Shown here: one piece after another, positions 43,301 to 55,135 of the stretch | Position numbering within the stretch: position 1 is the first letter of the stretch | Layout: each line of letters begins with the position of its first letter | Assembly (NCBI GenBank): GCA_009763385.1 | Contig: CM019823.1 | Coordinates: forward strand, 88,237,104 to 88,301,103 | Reading direction: 5' to 3' | DNA length: 64,000 bases | Source of the DNA: Coix lacryma-jobi var. lacryma-jobi | Lineage: Eukaryota; Streptophyta; Magnoliopsida; Poales; Poaceae | Translations under genes and position numbers: made by a program | Notes under the pieces: generated by a model | What the model was told of the DNA's origin: nothing | Database searches by the model: none | The model's input: the letters and a program-made list of their open reading frames with translations, nothing else

Positions 43301-43344
43301 TATTTTATTATTAATAGAAGAAGTAAATCTTTCCATTCTGTTAA

Positions 43345-44341
43345 GGACTATAGTTGTTATTGTTGTTGTTGATGTAGTTCACATCCTCTTAGACTTCAGG
43401 ACAGTTGCTTCCAGTGTGGCCAGTTCCTCACTCTTCACAAGTCATGCGAGAATCGTGGATGTGCATGACTTCCTTCTTCTCATTGTGTTGTTCGTCAAGC
43501 TTCTTCATTAGTAGGTCCATCTGAGCAGACATGTCTACTTCTTTGAGTTGATGCATTCCTCCTCTTTTCTTCAGTTGAATGCATTCTTGGTTCCATGGTT
43601 GAAAGGTATCTTCTCAACAAGAGTCGTTGCCTCTTTGATAGTGAGTCACAAGAACGATCCTCCAACAGCTGCATCGATATTATCACGGGCACTCGAAGTG
43701 AGCCCATGGTAGAATGTCTGCATAAGTAACCAATTCTCCATCCCCTGGTGTGGGCATTCTGATATGTTGTCTTGAAAGTGTTCCCATGCCTTAGGGACAG
43801 ATTCATCATATTGCTGCTGAAAACTTGAAATCTTTGCTCGTAGGGCCATTGTCTTGCCTACGGGAAAGAACTTTGCTAGGAAAGCAGTGGAGCAGATCTC
43901 CCATGTAGTGTTTTTGTCTTTGTTGGCGTAGAACCATTGCTTCGCTCTTCCCAAAAGTGAGAATGGGAATAGGCGGAGGTATATGGCGTCCTTAGTGACT
44001 CCTTTGATAGTGGAGGTGTTGCAGATCTCTAGGAAGTGTTGGAGATGGGCACTCGCATCTTCATGTGCTTTCCCACAAAACTGGCTAGCTTGCACCACGT
44101 TGATCAGAGATGGCTTGAGTTTGAATCCCTCAATTCCTATATTTACTGTCGGTCTAGTCCTGATGTTGGCAGTGGTTGGCGCAGAGAAATCACAGAGAGT
44201 CTTGTTAGTGACTAGTGTTGAGCTTCTTGCCTAAGTGTCTTTGGTCAACATGGTTGGAGATTTCCTGAGCTTGGCTTTGACTTTTCGGATCAAAACTTCA
44301 GGATTGTCAACGTAGTTTTCTGGTCGATCAAATCCAGTCAT
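43345..44341 (-). pseudogene. Athila-like gypsy gag
   Basis: ATG at 44339-44341 (MTGFDRPENYVDNPEV). The capsid domain is in the frame 43646-44098: LRLFPFSLLGRAKQWFYANK, STAFLAKFFPVGKT, MENWLLMQTFYHGLT. A frame change follows to a helical EVDMSAQMDLLMKKLDEQHN and a zinc knuckle of the CX2CX4HX4C type at about 43390-43440, in which the second Cys codon is TGA (43428-43430). A stop also lies near 44232. Confidence 0.82.
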
Positions 44342-44587
44342 ACATCACCCTACAATAAGATATTCAAGAAATTGACAAAGGACATGGTGAGCCTGTTTGA
44401 GTGAAGATCAATAGTGTGTCTCGATTATAATAAACATGTATGTAAAGTTTTTCCGAGGTATTCAACTTATATCCTATTATCTCCTGTTTCTCTCTAAGAA
44501 ACTTAGAAAACCCAGTGATATGGCTCCGGCAATGGGATTTCCCAAACAACGGGGAATGTGCTTTGGAATCACAAATTTGGTTCCCGG
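44342..44587 (-). mobile_element. Leader of the Athila-like element
   Basis: Non-coding, AT-rich, between the gag start and the LTR inserted at 44588. No primer site is visible, so the element's 5' LTR lies beyond the insertion. Confidence 0.5.
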
Positions 44588-45358
44588 TGAAAGCCCTAGT
44601 TTGGTTTTGGCTAATTGATGAAACCTATTTGGTCTAATCCTATTGCTAAGCATGTTTGTAGCTTATAAGAAAGGATTGTGACCAAGCCAAGTGGTGGAGC
44701 TAGCAAGGTGTCAATCATGGAGGATGGTGATGGCCACAAGCACTCAAGAGATCAAGTGCTCTACCATTGGTGAAATGAAGAAGAGAAGAGATGGAGCAAA
44801 GAGGCCTGAAAGCAAAGGAATAACCTATAGGGCTCTTTGTTTTGGTGATCAAAACACTTAGTGAGTGTGATCACATTTAGGATAGATAGCCGTACTATTA
44901 AGAGGTGATAATTCATAGCTTATGCGATGTTCAAGTGCCACTAGGTGTTCTCTAACATATCGATGCTATAGACCTAGTGAGTGACTAACAAAACCCTTGG
45001 AAAATGCTAACACACGTGCAAAAGTGTTGAATCACTTTGGTGTTGGTGCTTGAGAGCAAGGGTAGAAGTTAGAAAGCAAAAGGTGCTGGGTTATCAGCAT
45101 CGGACGCTGGAGGCGGCAGCATCGGACGCTGAGCCATGCGTCCGATGGTAAACCCTAGTTTTTGACAAAAGTTGAAGGAGCATCGGACGCATCGGACATA
45201 AGTTGAAGGAGCATCGGACGCTGGCAACGGACGCTGAGGAAACACTGTTGTAGAGTTCGATGCAGGTGACGTGGTGCGAACTAGCTTTCCAGGGAGCATC
45301 GGATGCTGGCCTGCGTCCGATGTGGATCCATCGGACGCGTCTGATGTGGGCCTATGTT
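44588..45358 (+). repeat. 5' part of another Copia-type LTR, cut at 45358
   Basis: Begins TGAAAGCCCTAGTTTGG. It holds GTGAGTGTGATCACATTTAGG and GATAGCCGTACTATTAAGAGG, blocks I know from panicoid Copia LTRs. The last 260 bases are a CATCGGACGC array (45095-45350), including the near-palindrome CATCGGACGCGTCTGATG (45329-45346). The following Copia LTR interrupts it. Confidence 0.65.
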
Positions 45359-47430
45359 TGAAGGACCGAGAATGCAAATAGCAAGGCGACCAGAGGGGGG
45401 GTGAATGGGAGCCTCAAAAATTTCTCATGAAACTTTAGCCTTTTGTCCCAAAATCAACCCCCGAAAGCTTCGATCGAAACCATGATGCCCACAACCCTTG
45501 GAAGAGGGTGGATGATCCCTAGGATCACAGCAAGCCACCACAAAGCGATAGCAAACCAAAGGCCAAAAGCACTGGCACAAGTTTGACCCCTAAAAACCGT
45601 GTCCCGAACGTAGATGGAAGGCTACGTCAAAAAAATCCCTAAATACCAATGCTAACAAGTAGCAAAGATACCTAGAGAGGTTCCTAGGTCAACTCTAGGG
45701 CCAAACGAGAAGTCCGGAAACCAAGCGGAAAAGCCGGGAGAGCAAACACACTAAATCGGAGGCTTCAGCCAAGTCCCGGACTGTCCGCCCCTACTGCGGA
45801 CTGTCCGTGACTAGGTGGCGGACTGTCCACCGGTCAAAAGTGCAAAAACGCACTACTGCTGAAGTCCCCTGGACAACTCCCGGACTGTCCGCGAGTCCCA
45901 ACTGCGGACTGTCCACAGTTCAAAAAGCACTTGCCCAACAGCGGAGTCAGGCCACTGGTCCGGCCGACCCCGACGCGCGGACTGTCCGCGGTTCACCGGT
46001 AGACTGTCCGTGGATGAACAGAAAGGGCGATTTTGGTTGCCCTCAACTCAAATCTCCACCAAATCGATCCAAATCAAAATCCCTTGATCCCAAACATGGA
46101 GAGAATGATCACGGGGTAGTTAGGAGACTATCCCAAGAAATCATTCGCTCAAAACAACCCAATCAACGGGAAATCGAAAGGGAAGGTGTATGAACCGAAA
46201 AAGCGCCACGAAAACAAAATCGAACCGATCTACTTGTTCGTGAAGAGTTAGATGAATTCCTTTGGTGAAAATGACCTCCTCACTATAAAGAACAAGTTGA
46301 TTCAAGTGAAATTAGAAAAGACGCAGTAGAGTAGAGAGGGAGATCGAGTGACGGGAAAATCACGGAGAAATGAAAGAACGCGAGAACACGAACAAAACGT
46401 GAATCAACACATCGATATGCAACTGTGTGGCTACCACACGCTACAACAGTGAGATTACGGTCTCACTTCTTCAAAATCTCAAGTACACAGAGGTATGGTT
46501 CTCTGCGGATCTCAGTAGCTACAGCAGGGGATTGGGAGAGCAAGAAAACCCTAGAAGCAAAGAGCAAATGACTGAGATAGTTTGAGAGGTGAGTGTTTCC
46601 CCCTACTTATCCTAATTCTAATTCCACTCTACCCCTAACTATTTTACAGAGCGAACCAGCTAAACCCTAAGGTTATTCTAGACCAACTCATGATAGGTGG
46701 TGATCCGACGGCCACGCCCGCCCAACTGGTAGCGTTGCCTCGACGCAACCTCACCGATTGCCGTCATGTGCTGCCACCGCTCTGCTTGTCCTTTTCACGG
46801 ACTCCCCCCCCCGGTTTGTTGCCAAAACTGGGAAACCAGGCCTTCAAGTCTCCCCCAGTTTTGAGGCCGAAACCAGGAAACCCGACGTCCGTCGCCTGAG
46901 TTTTATGGCCCAAACTCAGAAACCCTCCAGCGCCCAGGTTTTGAGGCCCAAACCTGGAAACCTTCCTCAGCCTGAGTTTGTGGCCCAAACTCGGCAAACT
47001 CGTAGCACCCAGGTTTTGTGGCCCAAACCTGGAAACCGTCCACCGGTGGTTTTTCTGTGGCTCAACCACCAAACCGACGCTGTAGAGGGGATGCACCGCC
47101 CGTGCACCCCGTCCACCGACACGTGTCCCCAGGTCCTCGACCGAGCAACACCGTGCCCGCAAGTCTCTGTTCATCGCTGTCCCAGGCTGTCAGCCACCAC
47201 AGCTGATCCTCAGGCCACCGGTCCCTCAGTCCAAGCCTCATGTTCGCCCTTCACCGCTCCCGGTCCATCGGCACGACACGTCTCTACTTGACCTTCACCT
47301 TGCCTTCGATCACTGTCTCCGTGCTCGACACCAGCACAGCACAAGCCAAAGAACATGCGCATCAAACCCGTTGACAATCACTCATCACTTGAGACTTGGC
47401 ATACACCCATGTATCCACAATCTCCCCCTT
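45359..47430 (-). repeat. Copia 3' LTR (subfamily A) plus polypurine tract
   Basis: LTR 45359-47419 (2061 bp), element sense TGTGGATACATGGG to GGTCCTTCA. The polypurine tract AAGGGGGAGAT is at 47420-47430, which marks it as a 3' LTR. CGGACTGTCCG array at 45777-46015, hairpins at 46808-47070. Confidence 0.92.
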
Positions 47431-47803
47431 GATGAGTGCATTGTCAACTACATAGACAAATCATAATGGAATAGAAGAAGAAGAAGAAAGAAGGAGAAGA
47501 GAGAACTCGACCAAATGACCCAAAAGCATAGAAAAGCCGAAGAAGGTCAAGTGGAAAGAGCAAGACAACTTGGTCCCCAAAGACATGGGCAACGGCTCGA
47601 CGCAACCAAGCAAAGCAAAGCTAGCCCTCAAGAAGAGGTATGACAGGCTCAACACCACTAGCAGGAAAGCTCGAAACCAACTGTTACCAACTCAAGAACA
47701 GAAGAGCTTGATACCAATTGAAAACTAAAAAGCGTACGCTAGTCCCTCAAGAAAGAGGCAAAGGCTCAACACAACTAGCTCAAAAATGCTCTAAACCAAT
47801 TGG
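47431..47803 (-). mobile_element. Copia 3' untranslated region, cut by the 47804 element
   Basis: A GAA-rich simple stretch (47468-47500) is followed by hairpin units: CTTGGT/ACCAAG (about 47577-47619), a GCTAG/CTAGC unit near 47625-47665 and GCTAGT/ACTAGC near 47740-47782. Sequence equivalent to its continuation was not located to the right. Confidence 0.7.
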
Positions 47804-50800
47804 TGTCGGTGTTTATTAACCGGCAACTCGTCTTGGGATTCCCAGACGATTTGTTCGGTGGGGATCGACGTATGCAGAACTCGATGGTAAATGCAGAGAC
47901 AATGATTTATACTGGTTCGGTCTGCTGAATAGCATCCCTACGTCCAGTGTGGGGGGAATAATATATGGCGCCCTGCGCTTATGGGTGTCTGGTTGAGTAC
48001 CATGACCCTTGTCTCTAGCTTGTCTTGTCTCTCGATCTAGGGAGCTCTGCCTCTCTTTATATAGTCCAGGAGGCAGAGTCCTAGTCGGTTACAATCTTAG
48101 GAGTCCTAGTAGGATTACAAGGTAGCAATACTACTAGGATTACATGGAGAGTCCTAGTTGGACTAGGTCTTCGCCCTTCCTTGCGGAGTACCCGGAGACT
48201 CTGTCCCACAAGCCCCCGAGCTCTTCATGGTTTATCGGTGAAGTCGTCTTGAGACCTTAGCCTTGATCAAGTGTCATCCGAGTACCTTCTGAGAGAAACC
48301 ATAAAGTGCTCTTGATGTCTTCTAATGGTGTGCGCTTTCTGAAAAGCGCACCTATTGGGTGTAGCCCCCGAGCCTCTTGCTGTTTAACATAAAGAGCTGG
48401 AGGGTCTTGTCTGAAATTGCTCCAATTCCTTTTGAAGAAATTTGGATGCATCATTTGAGGATATGTATCCCGCAGCCCCCGAGCCTAAAATTGACTACTC
48501 GGAGTCGATTGTAGGATCTTGTAGACATCCTCAAGGGTGCAGTCGAGTAATCTTCCGAAGACAATGATCGTCATCTGCTTGTCGCCGAGTGGTTGAATGC
48601 TTGTAAATTTGATCTTTCATCCTTGAATCCCAGCCCCGAGTGTAGTCGGAGTGAAGTCGACTAAGCTGAGGCAACGACCGAGCCCCCGAGCTTAATGTAG
48701 ACTAAGCCGTGGAGGAGAAAGAGCTTGATCGAAGTAGTGGAAGTAGAATATTGGTGAGCTCAAGGCTTCGGGTGGGTAGTCTCCTCACCAGAGACCCCGT
48801 ATCACCCCCACCTCAAGACTCACAAATCATCATAACCATGTTCGAAGGCTTGTCGCAACAGCATGGTGTCCGAGTGAGGAAGCCCTCAGGGGCATACCTA
48901 ACCCAGCGACGTGGTGTCCGAGTGAGGCAGCCCTCAGGGGCGTACCTCAACCGATGTTGTAGTCCATATCTTTTCTCTGCAAAGAAGACACAACAAAATT
49001 ATGTAGTAACTGATATTCATGATATCAAGTCAGGAGCAGGTCCCAGCATTATTAAATGCATATGAAATTTTTCGCATCTTGCTTGCTAAGTTGTTTAAAT
49101 CACCCGAGTAGTGGGCCTGTGACGTTTAAGCACCTGTCCTGCGTGTCGAGCTTTATTTGTCGAGCGTGAGGTATAGGCTTCACGGATTAAGGCTTGCAAT
49201 TACTCATGTAATTTAACAACTTGCTAAGAGAAGATTATAGCAGTCATGTTGCACGAAAAAAGAGCACGCTCCGAGTGTTCATTGTACGCCCGTGAGGTGT
49301 TGTCCCGACTACAAGCTCGGAGCTATATGAGTAGCTGGGAATGCAATTATGATGTGGCCGCAGCGGGTCATGATTAATATTTAGAAATATTAAAAATATT
49401 AAAGCGTGACTTAGCTTGGTTGATGCCGAATTGAGTAGTCGACACCGTCGAGGGGAGTAGTCGACACCGCCGAGTTGTTCGAGTAATGGATGCCTTGGTA
49501 CTCGGACGGCTCGCTTATTACTCGGACGACTTGTTTGCAGCTCGATAATGGCCTGATGGTTCAACGCTTGCTCGACAGCTCGCTTGTGGCTCGACGGCTC
49601 GCTCGTGGCTCAACGACAACTTGATGGCTTGCTCGCGGCTCCACAGCAGCTCGAGGGCTCGCTTGCTTGCGGCTCAACAGCGGCTTGATGACTCACTTGC
49701 GGCTCAAAGCAGCTCGAAGGCTCGCTTTTGCGGCTCAACGGCAGCTTGATGGCTCGCTCGGGGCTCAACAGCAGCTTGAGGGCTCGCTTGCTTGCGGCTC
49801 AGCAGTAGCTTGATGGTTCGCTCGCAGCTCAACAGTAGCTCAAGGGCTCACATGCGGCTCATGGCTCACTTGCGGCTTTACGGCAGTTTGATAGCTTGTC
49901 GACTCGGTACCCAGACATCATGGATATACGAGTAGTTAGTTGTTGATGAAGTCGATTAGTCGGAACAGCTCCTCAGCAGATTCTTGTTCGAGCTAGGTTA
50001 TTGCCGAGTAATCTTTTATTATCTGGATCTCGTTCCCGACTAATACGTTGGATCCGAGTGGAGTAGTCGGTCGAGTCCGGGTAGTCGGAAGTACACGTGT
50101 CGCCGACTTGATTTGGATCTTCGTTCAACACGCACTGCATATGCCATAGCTTGTATGGTTTTGGAAATCATATATACGTCAATACGTGTCCTTGCTTGCT
50201 TGCTGATTGGCTTGCAAGTTGATCTCTCTACGTGTTGGCTAGAACGTTGGATCCTTGTCTGATTCAGGCTCGAACATCATGATGGTCTAGGAGTCGGACT
50301 CCCGTATGTAGCTTGAGGTTGCCATATACATGTATGTATGAATACATGTACGCTGTGTAATCTCTACGTGGCTTTCACAATTAGCTTGTTCACTGGAGAA
50401 TCTAGTCCGGTATCTTCGCTTCCTTTGTTCACCGCCGTGCCCAACCGATCACTGTCATGCATGATCGATCTGGTTGGCGTTGGACTCCAGTGCAAGCGCC
50501 GACCGCCGGGTTCAACTCAAAGCGGTGACCACAAGCATGATCCGATATGTGGACGAGACAAAGCTTCTTTTTGCATCTTCTTGAGATTGATTGGTACGAA
50601 CAAATTTGCTAGTGTAGGAACACTTCCCAACGGCAGCTTGTACGACCGATGGATGCTCGGGATCGTTGTTGAGAAAGTGCCCATCATCTTGAGGTCCGTC
50701 GAGCTCTTCATCGCAATTGCGCCGAAAATCCCCTACGTGGCGCGCCAGCTGTCAATGTTTATTAACCGGCAACTCGTCTTGGGGATTCCCAGACGATTTG

Positions 50801-51151
50801 TTCGGTGGGGATCGACGTATGCAGAACTCGATGGTAAACGCAGAGACAATGATTTATACTGGTTCGGTCAGCTGAATAGCATCCCTACGTCCAGTGTGGG
50901 GGGAATAATATATGGCGCCCTGCGCTTATGGGTGTCTGGTTGAGTACCATGACCCTGTCTCTGGCTTATCTTGTCTCTCGATCTAGGGAGCTCTGCCTCT
51001 CTTTATATAGTCCAGGAGGCAGAGTCCTAGTCTGTTACAATCTTAGGAGTCTTAGTAGGATTACAAGGTAGCAATACTACTAGGATTACATGGAGAGTCC
51101 TAGTTGGACTAGGTCTTCGCCCTTCCTTGCGGAGTACCCGGGGACTCTGTC
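47804..51151 (-). mobile_element. Small non-coding LTR retrotransposon
   Basis: LTRs of about 407 bp at 47804-48210 and 50750-51151 (the second cut by a Copia LTR). In element sense the left LTR begins TGTGGGACAGAG beside a polypurine tract AGCTCGGGGGCT (48211-48222). The right LTR is next to a primer site TGGCGCGCCACGTAGGGG (50730-50747). The 2.5-kb interior has no gag or pol in any frame. It includes a duplicated GGTGTCCGAGTGAGG block (48867-48950) and a minisatellite (49555-49900). Confidence 0.82.
49555..49900. repeat. Degenerate minisatellite, GGCTCGCTTGCGGCTCAACAGCAGCTTGA type
   Basis: About eight units of roughly 40-48 bases, built from GGCTCGCTTGC, GGCTCAACAG and CAGCTTGA blocks, with length changes between units. 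It is inside the non-coding interior of the 47804-51151 element. Confidence 0.75.
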
Positions 51152-51410
51152 TGAAGGACCGAATAAGCGACCAGAGGGGAGTAAATGGGAGCTTAAAATT
51201 TTCTTTCTCAGAAACTTTTAGCCACTGTCCCAACAACCACCCCAGAGGCAAGCCTAGAGCTTGTAAGTGTCCACGACCCTAGATGTAGGGTGGATGCTTC
51301 CTAGAAGCACAGCAAGACACTTCACGACTCTAGGAACCCAACGCAAAAGCCGGAAATCGAAACCGACAAATGACGACGAACAACAAACAAAACAGTGCAA
51401 ATCAGCACTG

Positions 51411-51695
51411 ACCGGACTCTGCTTGCGTCCGGTCACTGGGCACCGGACGCGTCCGGTCAGGAGAGAATCAAGTTGGGAGCTCTCTGGAGTTGACCGGACT
51501 CACAGTTGACAGTGCGTCTGGTCACAAGCACTGAGTCCGGTCAAAGCCAAACCGAGCAATGAACAGTAACCGAGGAGAGTCCGGTCACTAGAAGAACTAA
51601 GCGTCCGGTCAAGTCACGAAACACAAGCAGCGAAGATGTTCATTGACCGGACTCTAGGCCTGTGCGTCCGGTCATCCCGATCAAGAGTCCGGTCA
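51411..51695 (-). repeat. Array of GAGTCCGGTC and GCGTCCGGTC motifs
   Basis: About ten half-sites in both orientations. Two meet head to head as the exact 16-base palindrome ACCGGACGCGTCCGGT (51442-51457). Confidence 0.8.
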
Positions 51696-52284
51696 CCCCG
51701 ATCTTCCACGGTTTGTTCACCGATTCCACTCGATCTCACCAAAACGAATCCACTGGGGATCAAACTTGGTGAGAAGAGTCACAAGGAGGGTAGTGAGCTA
51801 TCTCTAAGAGATAATGGCTCGAGACTATCTCCAAAGCGGTGAATCGAAGTATTTCGGTGAGAGGAGAGAAACTTGATCCAAAATGAAATTCGACCGATCT
51901 CCTGGACCGTGAGGTTAGAGTGAATTCCTTCGGAGGAAAGAAGTGCCTCACGATCTAGAACAACTTGATTCAAACGGATTCGCAAACGATGAACCGAGCA
52001 AAGAGATCAAGCCATGGAAAAAACGAGACAAAAGTAATCCGTGAAGAACACAAACAAAACGCGAATCATAAACACGAAATTGCAACCGTGTGTCTACCAC
52101 ACGCTACAATCATGAGGTTATGGCCTCACTTCCTGAACTACCCAAAACATAGAGACAAGATTGAGTCTTTTCTGTGGATCACTCACAGCCAGGTATAATT
52201 GGAACCTAAGTGGGGACTAAGGGAGAGAGTAAGTACTTAGTAGTAAATGACTGCGAGGATCATGAGAGAGGAGGGGTGCCTCTC

Positions 52285-52292
52285 TTATTTAT
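52285..52292 (-). promoter_or_regulatory. TATA box of the 51152-53236 LTR
   Basis: Element sense TATAAATA in GGCTATAAATAAGAGAGG, the clearest TATA box of the Copia LTRs here. It lies between the hairpin array (upstream) and the motif array (downstream). Confidence 0.75.
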
Positions 52293-53247
52293 AGCCTAAA
52301 CAATAATCCCCTTCTAACCCAAGATAAATGAGCGAAACGGCCAACCCTAGGGGTATCCTGGTCCAACTCTGCTTGATGACCATCCGACGGCCACGCGCCT
52401 TCCTCATCCTAAGTTTCGCCTCGACGCAAGCCTCAGGATGCCGCCACGTGCCGCCCTGTCGACCGCCGCGCCTTTCTCGCGAATGGCTACACCGCCGCGC
52501 CAGCCTCTTCACGCCGCCACGCGGTCAACCGTCCCTTTTGCAGACCTTCCCCGGTTTTGAGGCCTGAAACCGGGAAACCTGGGCCTTCCCCCGGTTTTGA
52601 GGCTGAAACCGGGAAACCTGTCCTCCAGCTGAGTTTTGTGGCCCAAACTCAGAAACCCGTGCGCCCATGTTTTGAGGCCCAAACCTGGAAACCGTCCACG
52701 CCGAGTTTTGAGGCCCAAACTCGGAAAACGGCCACCCTGAGTTTTGAGGCCCAACTCGGAAACCGTCGCTGGTAGCTTTTCGAGGCTCAGCTACCGAACC
52801 TGTGCCGTAGACGGGATGTGATTCGCACACCCCGAGTTCCAGCACCCGATGCTGGAGCATGTCCAGCCTCCACGCCGGGCACAGTGCATTCGCCATCCTT
52901 CTCGGCCTCCTGCCAAGTGTCACGACGCCATCACCTTCCTCCCGACTCGGCCGATGCACCACACATCCTCATGTCCTCTTGCTTGTCAACGCCACGTGCC
53001 AGCAACTACAGCTGGTCCTCAGGTCTCCCGGTCCGTCGGTCCAAGCTCCACGTTCGCCCTTCACCGCTCCTGGTCCGTCGGCACGGCACGTCCCCACTTG
53101 ACCTTCATCTCACCTTCGACCACTGCCCGAGCTCCACACCTGCACATCAACATAGCCAAGAGACATGTTGTCCGTTGATCGATCACTCATCATCAGGAAG
53201 GGAACCACAAGGGCACATATCAACCTTGTGTTCTCAATCTCCCCCTT

Positions 53248-55135
53248 GATGAGTGCATCGTCAACTCATAGTAACCGTAACCAAAAATAAAAGAAAGCAG
53301 AATTAGGTAGAAGGAGAAAACTCACTTGAAATGTCCAAAAGCCAGAGAAAAGGCCGAAGAAGAAGAACAAATCGAGATAAGCGAAGCTTGGTCCCCAAAG
53401 ACAGGGCAAAGACATGGGCAATAGTTCGACACAACCAAGCAAAAGATCGGTGCAACCACTCATCAAGAGCAAAACTCGATCAAAATCAGAGCACAAAACT
53501 TGGTTCCCAAAGACATGGGCAACGACTCAACGCATCCATGTCAGAAACAAGCTAGTCCTCAAGAAGAGGCAGAAGGGGCTCAACACCACTAGCTAAAAGC
53601 TCGAACACCAACTGAAGACTTCACAAGAAGCAGCTACTGCTAGTCCCCCAAGATAGAGGCACAGAGGCTCAACATAACCAACAGTAGGCACGATACCAAT
53701 CAAGAACCACCATGAAAACAGCTAGTCCCTCAAGACAAAGGCACAGAGGCTCGACACAACTAGCTGAAAAGATCGATATCTAGCAAAACCAACTCGAATA
53801 GGCAGAAGAACTCCCCCTTACTCAAAGACTCCCCCTCAACAAGTGAAGCATAAATTGCAAATTGACACCAAATAAAGACATTTTCTCTCAATTCTCCCCC
53901 TTTGGGGCAATTTGCAATCAAAAAGAGAAGAAAAAGAGCTTACGTAAGTAAAACGGAGCTACGCCATGCCTATCGGAGTCAAGCACATGCACAAAAGTCA
54001 AAAATGCATGTTAGCAGCTTCAGGTATATACCCGAAAGAGTGAATTAATGCTCTAAAGAGTGCTGATCCGACTACATAGCTATATACACACGTGCTAGCA
54101 AAGGCTCAAACTGATCACCGAATACAAAATATGAATGCATAAGCTAAGTGAGCAGTTTTAAGCCATTCTGAAAGGAGTTTCACCAATAAAAATAGCACTA
54201 AACATGTATAGACAGGAAGCCAAACAAGTGCTAAAACATGTATACAAGGTGAACTACCCCTAGCAAAGTTCAATCATCATGCTATAGAATGAAACATAGA
54301 CTTGTGTTTTCAGATTTTATCAGAGAAATTGCAGCGGTTATTAACACAAGTTTAAAAATAGCATGTGATTGCGAGAGGTTGAAAGCTTGTCATTGCCTAA
54401 CTTTTCAACCATGCTAAGCCTATGCATTTGCAATCAGAAGCTTAAAGCATCGGTTTCGGTCTTACACTACACGGCTCAAGTTTAACTCAAAGTGCAATGA
54501 GAAACAGTCTAGATACTGTGATGTGCTGACAAAGCAATCCCATCTCGATCTTTTCAATTCACTACAACTTGGTTCATTTTAAGCAGAAATAGAACAATCC
54601 AAGCAAGTGAGTGACTCAGAACTAGAGACATAGCAACCTAGCATATATGAAATAGCTCAAGTGACTTCAACACATCCTACACATACTAGTTGCCAATCTC
54701 AATGGTGAACATGTATCGATTTTAAGTTTATTAAGCATGTTCATCATTCTGAAAAATGGCTTAGCTCACAACAAGTATCAGTGATCAAAAAGAGCCTAAG
54801 CTACAAGCATCATCATATATCATCGAAGCATACACTAATCAGAGCATAAATTCATTCTCAAGAATAAGCTTGAAAAAGCAAGATGCATACATGATGAAGT
54901 TAGAATCAGAGCCAAAATAAAACTAAAAGGACTCAAGACCCAAAAATAAAAAGGATCCAAAAGTTAGTCTATGGTACATGAACATAATGCTTCCCCCATC
55001 TAAAAGGGGAAACACACACCAAGCTCACCTCTCAACCTAGCAAAAGTTGAGAGATACAAAGGCTTAGTGAAAATATCCGCAACCTGGTTATGGGTGTCTA
55101 CATGCCTAAGATCAATGTTTTCTTTCTCGTAGTGA
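53248..55135 (-). mobile_element. 3' untranslated region of the 51152 Copia element
   Basis: Non-coding, about 1.9 kb. 53395-53766 carries the hairpin units, for example CAGCTAGT/ACTAGCTG at 53719-53766. 54100-54960 is the region conserved with 1-780 and 60530-61400. TCTAAAAGGGGAAACACACACC at about 54990-55010 matches the same place in element A. Confidence 0.8.

Larger units (their letters stand above)
51152..53247 (-). repeat. Copia 3' LTR (third motif flavour) plus polypurine tract
   Basis: LTR 51152-53236 (2085 bp), from TGAAGGACCGAATAAGC to GTGTTCTCA; the polypurine tract is at 53237-53247. The leader array (51411-51695) uses GAGTCCGGTC/GCGTCCGGTC instead of the other two flavours. Hairpins at 52549-52795, TATA box at 52285-52292. 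It cuts the right LTR of the 47804 element. Confidence 0.92.

Noticed and set aside
49244..49564. Minus-strand frame of 106 codons in the small LTR element
   Set aside because: No recognisable protein and it overlaps the minisatellite edge; the element appears non-coding.
50338..50943. Plus-strand open frame of 201 codons
   Set aside because: It crosses the primer site and LTR of the 47804-51151 element on the opposite strand to transcription.
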